Of a DNA stretch of 64,000 bases, positions 55,148-64,000 are shown in pieces (positions within the stretch are counted from its first letter, which is position 1; each line of letters begins with the position of its first letter). The notes beneath the pieces are model-generated. The model did no database searches and was not told the DNA's origin. It saw only the letters and a program-made list of their open reading frames with translations. The position numbers and the translations under genes were made by a program. This DNA is from DATGPD01 sp041398565 (lineage in GTDB: Bacteria; Planctomycetota; UBA1135; UBA2386): positions 434,001 to 498,000 of the forward strand of contig JAWKUN010000003.1 of NCBI GenBank assembly GCA_041398565.1, given 5' to 3'.

Positions 55148-58027
55148 TCAGCGTCTGCCGGCCGCCTCGAACTTCTTCAGCGCGTCCTCGAGTTCGCGGC
55201 GCAGCTGTGGATCGCCGTGCTCGAGGTTCTGCCACGCCTTCAGGGCCTCGTTCTCGGTGGCCAGTGCGGTGGCGAAGTCGTCGAGGTGGAAGTGGGCCCA
55301 GGCGAGGGTGTCGAGGATGCCGGGGTTGCGGCGGGCGGAGAGCTTGGCGGCGCGCTCGGCGGCGGCGAGGGCGGCGGGTGGATCGCGCTGCGCGGGGGCG
55401 GCTGTGGGGTCGGCGAGGAACCAGGCCAGGTCGTTCCAGGCGGCGGCGTCGTCGGGGTGCAGGTCGGCCCAGCGCTGCAGCTCCGCCCGGCGGTCGGCGT
55501 GCTTGCCCTGGCTGGCCAGGACCGCGCCGTAGTTGGTGTGCGGGTAGACGTCGTCAGGGTCGAGCTCGACGGCGCGGGCGAGGTGCTTCTCGGCTTCGCC
55601 AGGCTTTCCCGCACGCAGCAGGGCCACGCCGTAGTCGCCGTGCGCGGTCGCGTGCTCCGGCACGTCGGCCAGTAGCCCCTCGTACAGAGGCAGTGCTTCG
55701 GCGAGGCGGTCGGTGTCCACGTACAGCTTGCCCAGGTCGAGGCGGGCGTCGACGTCGTGCGGCGAGATCTCGAGCGCGCGCTCAAGCGCGGCCTCGGCAC
55801 CGTCGTCGTCGCCGCTCGTGCGCAGGGCCGTCGCCAGCAGGCGTCGGCCGACGAGTTCGCTCAGAGCGTCCAGCTTGTCCGACTGCAACGCTTGGCGCAG
55901 CACCTCGACGCCTTCGGCGATGCGGCCGTTGCGCACCAGGGTGTCGCCGAGGCCGAAGCGGGGGCCCGGACTGTCGGGCTGCAGGCGCACGGCTTCGCGC
56001 GCCTGGGCGACGGCGTCGTCGACACGCCCTTGCTCGAGCAGGATTTGGCTCAGGATGGCGTGGGCGCGCGCGTGGCTCGGCTCGAGCGCGAGGGCGCGGT
56101 CCAGCAGCTTCTCGGCGCGTTCGAGGTCGATCTCCGACAGCGCCAGCCCGCACAGCGCGAGTGCCGCGGCCGAGTCCGGCCAGTGGCGCTCGATCGCGGC
56201 AACGGTCTCCTCGATGCCCTGGTGGTCGGCGAGGATCGTGGCCAGCTCTGCGCGCAAGACGTAGTGAGCACACTGCGGTGTCGGCGCCAGCAAGATGGCG
56301 CGCGTACAGGCGGCGAGGGCGCGCTGCACCGCGGCCGGGTCGCCCTGGTCGGCGGCGTGGCGCGCGCGCAACGCCTCGATGAACCAGTCCTCGGCGGTGC
56401 TCGGTGGCGGCAGCTCGGCGCGCAGGGCCGCCGCCTCGTTGTTCCGGCCGAGCCGTTCGAGGGCGTCGGCCTTGGCGCGGCCGAGGCTGCCGTGCCGCGC
56501 GACGAGGTCCGAGTAGCGATCCAGCATGGCGAGCTGGACCTCGGGCTTGCCGTTCATCATCACCCGCGTCGCCACCACGTCGGCGCGCTCCGGCGAGAGT
56601 TCGGCCGCGTGGTCGAGGGCGGCGCGCGACTGCTCCGCGTTGCTGAAGCCGGCGAGCATGCCGCGCGCCAGCTCCTGGTCGGTGTCGCGGCGACGCTGCG
56701 CTTGCTTGGCCGCTTGCACGTCGTCCGCGCTCGCCAGCACGTAGCCACCGAGGCCGGTCACCGCCGGCACCGCCAGCGCCAGTACGCCGACCAGGGCGGC
56801 GCGCGACGGGTTGCGGCGCACGACGCGGCGCAGTCGGCGCCACGGACCGGCGGGCCGGGCCGCGATCGGTCGGTGGGTGCGCACCGCCTCGAGGTCGCGG
56901 GCCAACGCCGCTGCCGACGCGTAGCGCCGCTCCGGTTCGGGCGCCATCGCCGTCGCGCACACGACCTCGGCTTCCCAGCTCACGCGGCTGTTGAGGCTGC
57001 GGATCGGACGCGGCCGCGCTTCCAGCACGAGGCGGCGCACGTCCTCGTAGCTCTGGCCATAGAACGCGTCCTGCAGGGTGAGCAGTTCGTACAGCGTGAC
57101 TCCGAGCGAGTACACGTCGGTGCGGGCATCGAGCGCTCGCCCCTCGACCTGCTCAGGTGACATGTACGGCAGCGACCCCACGGCAGCCCCGGTGCGGGTC
57201 ATCTTGTCCCCGTCCCTGTCCGAGCCCTCCCGGCTCGACACACCGAAGTCGATCAGGCGGGCGCGGCCGTCGGCGGTGAGCATGATGTTGCTCGGCTTGA
57301 CGTCGCGGTGCACGACGCCGCGGGCGTGCGCGTGCTCGAGCGCTTCGGCCACTTGCTGCGCGACGTCCAGGCACAGCGACACCCAGTCCTGATCGAAGAA
57401 CGCGCGTCCGCTGGTGGTGATCGGCACGCCGGATCGGCTGGCGACGAAGTCGGCGGCACGCGCGCCGCTCGGCTGCTCGGCCCGGCGCGCGCGCAGGTCG
57501 GCGATCAGCTCGGCGGCGGAGCAGCCGTCGACCTTCTCCATGGCGAAGAACGGCACGCCCGACGCTTCGCCGACCGTGTGTACGGCGACGATGCCCGGGT
57601 GTTGCAGGCGGCCCACGGCTTCGACCTCGCGCTGGAAGCGCTCGCGCGCGCCGGGGAACAGCAGCAGCTCCGGACGCACCAGCTTGAGGGCGACGCGCCG
57701 CGCCACCGACAGCTGCTCCGCCAGATAGACGACGCCCATGCCGCCGCCTCCCAAGCGGGTGCCGAGGCGGAAGTCGCCCAAGACCTCGGGGATGCCGCCC
57801 ACCAACGGCGGCTCGGGAGCGGTCGCGTGGCCGTCGAGGCCGAAGGCTGCCAGGGCACGCAGGCGGCGCGCCAGCTCGGTGGCAAGGTCCGGGTGCTCGC
57901 CGGCCAGACGAGCGGCGAGCTCGGTTCGCTCGCAGTCGGGGGCTTCGAGGCAGCGCGCGACCAAGCGATCGACGGGGTCGAGTTCGCTCTCTCCGGTGCG
58001 GGTGGTGTCGTCGGGAGCGCCGTCCAT
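55148..58027 (-). CDS. Membrane Ser/Thr protein kinase with C-terminal TPR domain
   Basis: 959 aa. The kinase spans about residues 80-370: 'LGGGGMGVVYLAEQ', 'VALKLVRPE', catalytic loop 'VVHRDVKPSNIM', 'LIDFGVSSREG' and 'YMSPEQVEGRALDARTDVYS'. One membrane helix lies near 410-430. Then come about ten TPR-like helical pairs, for example 'AEKLLDRALALEPSHARAHA', 'AEKHLARAVELDPDDVYPHT' and 'WNDLAWFLADP'. The C-terminus probably binds a protein partner in the periplasm. The kinase part and the 70-residue N-terminus resemble the WD40 kinase at 16420. The ATG at 58027 is chosen over one at 58063. Its 3' end lies 96 bp from the CRISPR array, with no gene between. Confidence 0.94.
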   Translation of the reverse strand: MDGAPDDTTRTGESELDPVDRLVARCLEAPDCERTELAARLAGEHPDLATELARRLRALAAFGLDGHATAPEPPLVGGIPEVLGDFRLGTRLGGGGMGVVYLAEQLSVARRVALKLVRPELLLFPGARERFQREVEAVGRLQHPGIVAVHTVGEASGVPFFAMEKVDGCSAAELIADLRARRAEQPSGARAADFVASRSGVPITTSGRAFFDQDWVSLCLDVAQQVAEALEHAHARGVVHRDVKPSNIMLTADGRARLIDFGVSSREGSDRDGDKMTRTGAAVGSLPYMSPEQVEGRALDARTDVYSLGVTLYELLTLQDAFYGQSYEDVRRLVLEARPRPIRSLNSRVSWEAEVVCATAMAPEPERRYASAAALARDLEAVRTHRPIAARPAGPWRRLRRVVRRNPSRAALVGVLALAVPAVTGLGGYVLASADDVQAAKQAQRRRDTDQELARGMLAGFSNAEQSRAALDHAAELSPERADVVATRVMMNGKPEVQLAMLDRYSDLVARHGSLGRAKADALERLGRNNEAAALRAELPPPSTAEDWFIEALRARHAADQGDPAAVQRALAACTRAILLAPTPQCAHYVLRAELATILADHQGIEETVAAIERHWPDSAAALALCGLALSEIDLERAEKLLDRALALEPSHARAHAILSQILLEQGRVDDAVAQAREAVRLQPDSPGPRFGLGDTLVRNGRIAEGVEVLRQALQSDKLDALSELVGRRLLATALRTSGDDDGAEAALERALEISPHDVDARLDLGKLYVDTDRLAEALPLYEGLLADVPEHATAHGDYGVALLRAGKPGEAEKHLARAVELDPDDVYPHTNYGAVLASQGKHADRRAELQRWADLHPDDAAAWNDLAWFLADPTAAPAQRDPPAALAAAERAAKLSARRNPGILDTLAWAHFHLDDFATALATENEALKAWQNLEHGDPQLRRELEDALKKFEAAGRR

Positions 58028-58099
58028 GATGTTCCGCCTACCCTCTCGGCGCTCGGGGTGCAACCAGGGGGGGCCGCTGGGCGGCGACTGCGGAAGTTC

Positions 58100-60139
58100 T
58101 CAATGCCCCGCGCACCACTCCGCCAGCTTCGCCGCCACTGCGCGCGGCGAACGGTCGCCGCCGTAGGCCCATGCGGCGTCGATCTGCGCTTGCTGCGCGC
58201 GGCTCAGGTGCCACGACAGCGGCGGCTGGATGTGGGTGTCGGTGTCGAACGGCATGGCGAACACGCGCACACGCCCTTCCCTCTCGACCAACTGCGCCTC
58301 GATGTCGGCGCGCACCGCCTGGGTGCTGGAGCGCGTGGCGAGCATGAGGTCGAGCGGGCCGTACACCGCGTTGGCCCATGCGCCGATGCGCGGGTCGGCT
58401 TGGCGGGCCAGCGATTCGGGGAACGAGCGCACCAGCACCAGTGCCACCCGCAGACCGGGATCGTGGGCCAACGCTTGCAGGAGCCAGTCCATGGCGGTCG
58501 CGATGCCGCTGTTGTCGAAGTAGCCACCGTCGGCGACGTAGTCCTTGCGCCCCTCGATCAACTCGTGCGAGCCGGCGGCGGCGGCGCGCGCCAGAGGCGT
58601 CACGTACGGGAACGTCGCCGACATGCGCGCCGCGGTCACGACGTCGACGTCGAAGGTCTCGCGCAGGGGTTCGATGCCCGGATAGGCGTGCCGGCCGTAG
58701 TAGTCGAAGAAGGAGTGCAGGCGCTCGTTGCGCGGTGCGGCGGTGGTGCCGAAGTCGACCGTCGTCAGCATCAAGCGCTTGCCCTTGTTCGGGCGCTCGC
58801 CGACCCCGGCGAAGGTGGCGTTGAACACGACCGGCGGCAGCTCGCCGCGCGCGGTGCGCTCGGCCCAGTCGCCGAGCGTGGCGTGCTGCAGCGGCGGCAG
58901 CGCCCGGCGCCAGCTCGCCTCCAGCGCCAGGCTGCGGTCCATGGACGCGTCGATGAGGAAGCGCATGCCGAGGGCGCGGCGCAGGTCCTTGAACACCATC
59001 GCCCAGCCCACCGGCACGAGGCTCGACGCCTTCGCCGCCCGCAGTACGGCATCGCCGTCCGCCTGGGTGAGCGGAGCGTGCGGGTCGAAGTGCGCCAAGT
59101 AGTCCATCGCGCCGACGCTGCCGCCCGACACCGCGCTCACCAGAGCCAGGCGGCGGTGGAAGTCGCCGATGGTTCGGTCGAGTTGCACCAGGACGTTGGC
59201 GGTCCAGGCAGCGGCCTGGATGCCGCCGCCCTCGGCGCACACCACGACCACGCGATGATCTTCGGGGCGGCGTTGGTCGAGGGCCTGCGCCACAGTGGCC
59301 CGCTGCGGTGCCTGGGCGCGCGGGCGCACGAAGAAGACGTGCGTGCTGTCGGTGAAGGCGCCGCCGAGCGCGGTCCACGCGACGATCACCAAGAGCAGCG
59401 GCAGGCCGAAGCGGTCGAAGAAGAACGCCAGGCCGGCCAGCGCACTGACCAGCAACGCCAACGCGAACACGAGCATGGCCAGCACGGGTACGGCGACCTG
59501 CTCGGGTGCGCGCGTGGCCATCCACGCGTACACGAGGGCGAGAACCGCCAGGCCAGCCAGGGCGGGCAGGTGCCCGGCCAGCGGTCGCCAGGACCCCGGC
59601 GCGAAGTAGCCGGCGCGCCACCAGGGGGCCGAGGGGTCGGGTTCGGTCGCTGGCGTCCCGATGCGTGGCGCCAGCAGGCGCAGCACGACCAGGCGCTCGA
59701 CGAGACGGACCGCCGCGAGGCCGGTGGCGACGCCGCCGATACAAGCCAGCGTCGCCGTGGCGTCCCACGCCTCGGGATCCGGCTGCTCGCTGCGGCCGGC
59801 GACCACCAGGCCGCCGCTGCCGAGCAACAGGGCGATCGACAGCTCGAAGGCGCGGTGCCGTGGCCGGCCGGCGTCGTCGAGCGCGAACCAGGCGCTGCCC
59901 GGCAGCCGGTAGCGTGCCGGCGCCAGGCGCAGGACCAAGAGCGCGGTCATGACGCAGGTCCAGCCGGCCAGACCGGCGGCGATGCCGACTACGAACAGCT
60001 CCGCAGCCGTCAGTTCGAACAAGTTGGCGAACAGCGGCTGCGTGCGCATGAGTGCGGGCAGCACGCACAGCGCGATGGCGCCCAACAAGGGCACGCGCAG
60101 ATGGACGCCGTAGCGGACGAGAACGTCGAGAGCGGGCAC
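58100..60139 (-). CDS. Membrane-anchored patatin-like phospholipase
   Basis: 679 aa. The first about 310 residues hold seven to eight membrane helices. The patatin domain follows: oxyanion-hole segment 'CAEGGGIQAAAW', nucleophile elbow 'AVSGGSVGAM' (GGSxG, Ser near 338) and catalytic Asp in 'VADGGYFDNSG' near 537. All catalytic elements are present, so a lipid acyl hydrolase active at the cytoplasmic face is expected. The GTG at 60139 is preferred because GGAGG stands 6 nt before it on the minus strand; a longer frame to 60307 lacks such a site. The stop is 72 bp upstream of the kinase-TPR gene on the same strand. Confidence 0.87.
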   Translation of the reverse strand: MPALDVLVRYGVHLRVPLLGAIALCVLPALMRTQPLFANLFELTAAELFVVGIAAGLAGWTCVMTALLVLRLAPARYRLPGSAWFALDDAGRPRHRAFELSIALLLGSGGLVVAGRSEQPDPEAWDATATLACIGGVATGLAAVRLVERLVVLRLLAPRIGTPATEPDPSAPWWRAGYFAPGSWRPLAGHLPALAGLAVLALVYAWMATRAPEQVAVPVLAMLVFALALLVSALAGLAFFFDRFGLPLLLVIVAWTALGGAFTDSTHVFFVRPRAQAPQRATVAQALDQRRPEDHRVVVVCAEGGGIQAAAWTANVLVQLDRTIGDFHRRLALVSAVSGGSVGAMDYLAHFDPHAPLTQADGDAVLRAAKASSLVPVGWAMVFKDLRRALGMRFLIDASMDRSLALEASWRRALPPLQHATLGDWAERTARGELPPVVFNATFAGVGERPNKGKRLMLTTVDFGTTAAPRNERLHSFFDYYGRHAYPGIEPLRETFDVDVVTAARMSATFPYVTPLARAAAAGSHELIEGRKDYVADGGYFDNSGIATAMDWLLQALAHDPGLRVALVLVRSFPESLARQADPRIGAWANAVYGPLDLMLATRSSTQAVRADIEAQLVEREGRVRVFAMPFDTDTHIQPPLSWHLSRAQQAQIDAAWAYGGDRSPRAVAAKLAEWCAGH

Positions 60140-60338
60140 AGTGATCCTCCGAGAGCGGCGACCATAGCGCCCGATCCGCTGCGGCGTCTCGGTGCGTCGG
60201 GTGTTCCGCAAGAGCGTGTTGGCCGCGTGGGGCTCGTGGCCTTCGCCACGCGACGATGCGGCGCTGGCGCCGGCACCATGGGCGCGTGAAGTTCGCGCGA
60301 GGATCATGCGCGTCGGGGCGATGCGCGCGCGCGCGTGC

Positions 60339-60344
60339 TAGACT
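60339..60344 (+). promoter_or_regulatory. Candidate -10 box TAGACT
   Basis: TAGACT ends 36 nt before the ATG at 60381, after a GC-only alternating stretch. No matching -35 is evident. Confidence 0.35.
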
Positions 60345-60380
60345 CCTCCGCTCGCCGTCTCGCCTGCGACCCCCTCCGTG

Positions 60381-61796
60381 ATGCGCATTTCGATCGTCCT
60401 CGCGCTCGCCCTCTCGAGCACCGGTAGCCTGGCCCAAAACCCCAACACGCAGCTTCTGGGCGCGTTCGATCCGAGCGAGATGAGCAGCGGCGTGTGGGGC
60501 TACCGCGACCCGCAGAGCGGCGTCGAGTTGGCGTTCCTGCTCACCATGAGCGGCACCTACGTGCTCGACTGCACCAGCGGCACTCCGATCCAGCGCGCGT
60601 ACTTTCCCGGCCCGGCTTCGGGGTGGCGCGAGGCGAAGTGCTACGGCCACTACTGCTACGTCGTCACCGAGGGCGGTGGCGGCATGCAGATCATCGATCT
60701 GGCCAATCCGACGAGCCCGCAGCTCGTGGGCACCTACACCGTCGCCGGCTGGAACAACACCCACACCGTGTCGCTCGACGAGCAGACCGGGATGCTCTAC
60801 TGCAACGGCACGAACATGGGCATGTTGGTGTTCGACGTCGGCAGCAATCCGACGCAGCCGCCGCTGGTGACGAGCTTCACCGCTTTCTACGTGCACGACG
60901 CGCACGTCCAGGACGGCTACATCCACATGGCCGACATCTACGGCCACCGCTACTACATCGCCGACGTCAGCAACCTGCCGACGATCACTGTGCTCGGGTC
61001 GGCCGCGGCGCCGGGGCGACGCTTTTTCCACAACGTGTGGGCGACGCGCGACAACGACTACGCGGTGGGCACGAGCGAGTCCGCGGGTGGGCCCATGTCG
61101 GTGTGGGACATCCGCAACAAGTCGCTGCCCATCCTCATCGGCCAGATCCATCCGGCACCGGCGACGGCGGTGATCCACCTGGTGGTCGAGCGCGACCGCG
61201 TCGTGCACATCGCCTACTACACCGAGGGCTACGTGGCGATCGACGTGTCGGTGCCGGCGCAGCCGGTGGTGGTGGGCAACTTCGACACCTATTCGGGGCC
61301 GAGCAGCGGCTTCAACGGCGCCTGGGGGATGTACCCGCGTCCGGACGACGACGTCGTCTACATCAGCGACATGCAGACCGGGCTCTACGTCATCCAGACG
61401 GACAGCGCGGTGGTGCGCTACGGCACGGCGACCCAGGGCGGCAGTGGCGCGACTCCGGAGGTGTACGGCTTCGGCGCGGCCTACCTCGGCAACGCCGCGT
61501 TCAAGCTGCAGTGCGAGAAGGCGGCGCCCGCGGCGCCGGGGGTCATGGTGCTCGGCGCTTCGAGCATCTCGTTGAACTTCATGGGTCTGCAGCTCAACGT
61601 CGATCCGACCGCCGCCGCTGTGATGCTGCCGGTGGTCACCGACGGCGTCGGTGCGACCGACGTCGCTCTGTCAGTGCCGAGCCTGCCCGTGCTCAGCGGC
61701 AGCATCCTGTATGCGCAGTTCCTGGTGTTCGACCTGGGCGGCCCGCTCAACCTGTCGGCGAGCCGCGGCCTGCGGTTCAAGGTGATCACGCCGTAG
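60381..61796 (+). CDS. Secreted LVIVD/choice-of-anchor-B-like protein
   Basis: 471 aa. Signal peptide 'MRISIVLALALSSTGSLAQ'. The body contains 'GMQIIDLANPTSPQLVGTY', 'MLVFDVGSNPTQPPLV', 'MSVWDIRNKSLPILIG' and 'VAIDVSVPAQPVVVGNF', a beta-propeller of LVIVD type seen in 'choice-of-anchor B' proteins, with 'FFHNVWATRDNDY' as a further family mark. The last about 100 residues form a beta domain like that ending the DGT-repeat protein. A GTG at 60378 is immediately upstream; the ATG is preferred. Extracellular or surface location is inferred; activity unknown. Confidence 0.83.
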   Translation: MRISIVLALALSSTGSLAQNPNTQLLGAFDPSEMSSGVWGYRDPQSGVELAFLLTMSGTYVLDCTSGTPIQRAYFPGPASGWREAKCYGHYCYVVTEGGGGMQIIDLANPTSPQLVGTYTVAGWNNTHTVSLDEQTGMLYCNGTNMGMLVFDVGSNPTQPPLVTSFTAFYVHDAHVQDGYIHMADIYGHRYYIADVSNLPTITVLGSAAAPGRRFFHNVWATRDNDYAVGTSESAGGPMSVWDIRNKSLPILIGQIHPAPATAVIHLVVERDRVVHIAYYTEGYVAIDVSVPAQPVVVGNFDTYSGPSSGFNGAWGMYPRPDDDVVYISDMQTGLYVIQTDSAVVRYGTATQGGSGATPEVYGFGAAYLGNAAFKLQCEKAAPAAPGVMVLGASSISLNFMGLQLNVDPTAAAVMLPVVTDGVGATDVALSVPSLPVLSGSILYAQFLVFDLGGPLNLSASRGLRFKVITP

Positions 61797-61833
61797 GCCG
61801 AGCGCGTGGCGTGCGACGCCCGCCTTCGCGGCG

Positions 61834-61839
61834 TAGCAT
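61834..61839 (+). promoter_or_regulatory. Candidate -10 box TAGCAT
   Basis: TAGCAT ends 7 nt before the TTG at 61847, so transcripts would begin at or next to the start codon. Confidence 0.3.
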
Positions 61840-61846
61840 CGCCGCC

Positions 61847-63433
61847 TTGGCGCGCTCCCGCTGGATCCTCCTGCTCGTGGTCGCGGTCGCGGCGACGTTC
61901 GCCCGTGCGCTGGCGGGAGGCTACGTCTACGACGACCTGCAACTCGTCGTGGCCAACGCGGACCTGCGTGGCGAACACGGCGCTTGGGCCGTGGTGGCGG
62001 CGCCGTTGTGGGGGCCGGGCTTCCCGCATTGGCGACCGCTGACCCAGGTCCTGTTGTCCCTCGGACACGGGATCGGCGGCGCCGCCGGCATCCACGCTCT
62101 GGCCCTGCTCGCGCACCTCGCCGCGGTTTGGCTGGTGTTCGCGCTGACCGAAGGGCTCACCGGGCGCAAAGGCGCCGCGTTCGGTGCGGCCCTGTTGTTC
62201 GGTGTGCACCCCGCGCAGGTGGAGAGCGTCGCCTGGTGCGCGGCGCTGAACGATGTCCTCTGGGGCTCGTTCGCCCTGGCCGCGTTGCTCCGGCACGCCA
62301 AGACACGGGCGCGCGGCGAGCCCGGGCCCGCATGGGGCACCGTAGCCTGCTTCGCGCTGGCGCTCGCCGCCAAGGAGACCGCGCTGGTGGTGCCCTTGCT
62401 GGTCGGCTGGTTCGACGTCGCCGGCGCGGGTGCTTCGCCACGGGCGCTCGGGTGGCGCTACGCCCGCTTCCTGGTGGTGCTGGTGCCGTGGTACGTCGCC
62501 CGCGTGCTCGTGTTCGGCGACGCTTTCGCCGGTTTCGACCGTGGCCCCACGCTCGATCCCGGTGACCGCAGTGCGCTGGGCCTGGCGGCGGAGGTCTGCG
62601 GCCGGCTCGTGGGGGTCCTCGCCTGGCCGTTCGCACCGCACGCCCTGCGCCCGGTGCCGATGGCGGCGACGGCGCCTCTGTTCGCTGTCGTGGCGGCAGT
62701 CGTGGCGGCGGCGCCGTTGGCCTTGCTGTGGCGGCGTGCGCGCGTGCCCGCGTTCGGGGTCGGAGTCGTCGTGCTTGTGCTGTCCGTGCACGCGGCGAAC
62801 CCGCGTGGCCTCGGCGAGTATCCGGTCGCCGATCGCTACCTCTACCTGGCAGTCGCCGGAGCGAGCCTCGCGGCCGTGCCGGCGTTGGTGGCCACCCGCT
62901 TCGGCACCGTGTCCGTGACCGCGGTGATCCTGGCGTGCGCGTGGACCTCCGCGCGTGCGGTGCAGGCGTGGGCCGACCAGGCGACCTTCGTGCGCACCCA
63001 GCTCGCCGCGCACGACGACGCGCGCGTGCGTTACATGGAGGGTCAGCTCGCGCTCGAAGCGGCGCCTCCCGACCTCGACGCGGCCGAGCGCGCCTTGCGC
63101 CGCGCCGACGAACTGGCAGCGGCGCGGCGCTTGGGCGGCGAGGAGGCGCGGCAACGCCTGCAGGCGGACATCGCCACCGGGCTGGCCTGGTGTGCCTTCG
63201 TGCGCGAAGCCGCGGTTCCCGTGCCCGACTTCCGCGCGCCGGCGGCTCGCTTCGCGGCGATCCTGCGCGCGCACGAGACCGTTGCACCCGCGCACGTCGG
63301 CCTGGCCGCATGCCTGGCCGAGCTGGGTGATCGCGCCGAGGCCGAGCGCCACCTGCGGCGTGCGCTCGAGCTGGACCCCGGCAACGCAGCGGCACGCCAC
63401 AACCTGGTCCGCCTGCGCCGTCTGCCTCGCTGA
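61847..63433 (+). CDS. TMTC-like membrane protein with C-terminal TPR
   Basis: 528 aa if the TTG at 61847 is the start; a GTG at 61811 is the alternative. Nine to ten membrane helices occupy residues 5-370. The first loop 'GGYVYDDLQLVVANADLRG' and 'FPHWRPLTQVLLSLGHGIGG', then 'LLFGVHPAQVESVAWCAALN' and 'LALAAKETALVVPLLVGW' are hallmarks of bacterial TMTC-like GT-C fold proteins. A soluble C-terminus ends with TPR 'AERHLRRALELDPGNAAARH'. Eukaryotic TMTCs are O-mannosyltransferases. Bacterial relatives lack proven activity, so glycosyl transfer is inferred. The TGA stop coincides with the start of element B array 2. Confidence 0.85.
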   Translation: MARSRWILLLVVAVAATFARALAGGYVYDDLQLVVANADLRGEHGAWAVVAAPLWGPGFPHWRPLTQVLLSLGHGIGGAAGIHALALLAHLAAVWLVFALTEGLTGRKGAAFGAALLFGVHPAQVESVAWCAALNDVLWGSFALAALLRHAKTRARGEPGPAWGTVACFALALAAKETALVVPLLVGWFDVAGAGASPRALGWRYARFLVVLVPWYVARVLVFGDAFAGFDRGPTLDPGDRSALGLAAEVCGRLVGVLAWPFAPHALRPVPMAATAPLFAVVAAVVAAAPLALLWRRARVPAFGVGVVVLVLSVHAANPRGLGEYPVADRYLYLAVAGASLAAVPALVATRFGTVSVTAVILACAWTSARAVQAWADQATFVRTQLAAHDDARVRYMEGQLALEAAPPDLDAAERALRRADELAAARRLGGEEARQRLQADIATGLAWCAFVREAAVPVPDFRAPAARFAAILRAHETVAPAHVGLAACLAELGDRAEAERHLRRALELDPGNAAARHNLVRLRRLPR

Positions 63434-63589
63434 GCCGCAGGCTCGCGATCGCGAAGGCGATCGCCAGCAACATGGCTCGGAGCCCGTACGCTCGATTCTT
63501 TCACGGGCTCAGAGCCGCAGGCTCGCGATCGCGAAGGCGATCGCCAGCAACATGGCTCGGAACCCGTACGCTCGATTCTCTCTTCCCAT
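63431..63589 (+). repeat. Structured tandem repeat, element B, array 2 (2 units)
   Basis: Units start at 63432 and 63512 (80 bp apart). The hairpins are the same as array 1: GAGCC-gca-GGCTC, GCGATCGC-gaag-GCGATCGC, and GCTCGGAGCCCGT/ACGGGCTCAGAGC. The last stem differs from array 1 at two base pairs on both arms, so pairing is kept. The second unit loses its right arm. The array starts inside the TGA of the TMTC-like gene. Confidence 0.9.
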
Positions 63590-63636
63590 CTGAACCGCAA
63601 GTGCCGCGGATCTTCGCGCCACGGCTTCCTGCGATC
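63590..63636 (+). repeat. 5' fragment of element A joined to element B
   Basis: 'CCGCAAGTGCCGCGGAT' followed by 'CTTCGCGCCACG' matches the first about 40 bp of element A copy 2. Similarity is lost afterwards. It is preceded by CTGA, like the full copies. Confidence 0.75.
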
Positions 63637-63677
63637 GGTGGCATGCTATCGACCTCCTTCGTCGACCCGACCCACAC

Positions 63678-64000
63678 ATGCTTCGCTCCTCCTCGTGGCT
63701 CCTCGCCCGTTTCTGTCTCCCGCTGCTCGCGCACGCAGTGGTTGCCCAAGAGGAGCAGATCGAGAACGCCGGTGCGCCGGCGCAGCGCTTCACCCTGGCT
63801 GCGGGTTCGCACTCGCTACGCGAACTCGTCGAGATCGTCGGCTTGGCGCGCAAGCAGCCGATCGACTGCGGCGACGACGTGTGGAGTGCCGGGGACGACT
63901 CCCCGCTCACCCTCCAACGTGAGCTGCGGCTCGGCGCCGAGGACTGGGAAGACGTGGCGACGGCGCTGCTGTACGCCCGCGGCCTGTCCCTCACGCACGA
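63678..64000 (+). CDS. Exported protein, N-terminal part (cut by window end)
   Basis: The frame is open to the last base, giving 107 residues. Signal peptide 'MLRSSSWLLARFCLPLLAHA' is followed by 'VVAQEE', a plausible cleavage site. The mature part ('LAAGSHSLRELVEIVGLARK' ... 'WEDVATALLYARGLSLT') has the feel of the short N-domains of secretin-like proteins of Planctomycetota, but too little is visible to name it. It is the first gene after the composite A/B repeats. The ATG is the only one fitting the signal peptide. Confidence 0.7.
   Translation, partial: MLRSSSWLLARFCLPLLAHAVVAQEEQIENAGAPAQRFTLAAGSHSLRELVEIVGLARKQPIDCGDDVWSAGDDSPLTLQRELRLGAEDWEDVATALLYARGLSLTH

Overview
The window is GC-rich bacterial chromosome. 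Several things point to a Planctomycetota-type bacterium: two large membrane Ser/Thr kinases fused to WD40 or TPR sensors, an ECF sigma factor of the planctomycete style, a MoxR/DUF58/VWA (bat-like) operon with its own ABC-2 transporter, a BlaI/BlaR1 pair, and several large secreted beta-propeller proteins sharing a similar C-terminal domain. This assignment is an inference from gene content; no rRNA or other phylogenetic marker is present.

Layout. 1-11550: a tightly overlapping plus-strand operon (tail of a large protein, MoxR ATPase, membrane protein, ABC ATPase and permease, DUF58, two VWA membrane proteins). 11727-20097: universal stress protein, minus-strand ECF sigma factor and a secreted DGT-repeat protein, a divergent kinase-WD40 protein, and TrmO. 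20236-30075: a BCP-type peroxiredoxin whose peroxidatic Cys codon is an in-frame TGA followed by a SECIS-like hairpin (probable selenoprotein), a radical SAM/SPASM protein, a DUF3754-like protein, a secreted beta-propeller, a histidine kinase/NtrC pair and a DUF2202 protein. 30289-38917: GST, a P-loop ATPase, BlaI/BlaR1 with a downstream His-rich exported protein, an N-formylglutamate amidohydrolase-like protein, two paralogous small lipoprotein-like genes, an amidohydrolase and a YdeI-like protein. 39066-41202: an arsenic operon (ArsR, ACR3 and an ArsC-like protein that carries a lipoprotein signal). 41211-41287: tRNA-Arg(CCT).

41857-55051: a complete-looking type I-G (former I-U) CRISPR-Cas locus: cas3 with a C-terminal HD domain, csx17 (cas8), csb1 (cas7), csb2 (cas5-cas6), a cas4-cas1 fusion, cas2, a leader and an array of 32 repeats and 31 spacers. 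An antisense HNH endonuclease gene sits between csb2 and cas4-1 and its 3' end overlaps csb2. 55148-64000: kinase-TPR protein, membrane patatin-like protein, secreted LVIVD-type protein, a TMTC-like membrane TPR protein and the start of another secreted protein.

Two dispersed structured repeat families run through the window and are not explained by the genes. Element A (about 185 bp, several hairpins) occurs three times plus a 5' fragment. Element B (78-80 bp units in short tandem arrays, HIP1-like GCGATCGC octamers, a 13-bp stem with two compensatory base-pair changes between loci) occurs at two loci. Nearly every copy starts at or within about 20 nt of the stop codon of the gene upstream on the same strand, which suggests a 3'-UTR RNA element. 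These repeats, the probable selenoprotein and the HNH-interrupted type I-G locus are the most notable contents.
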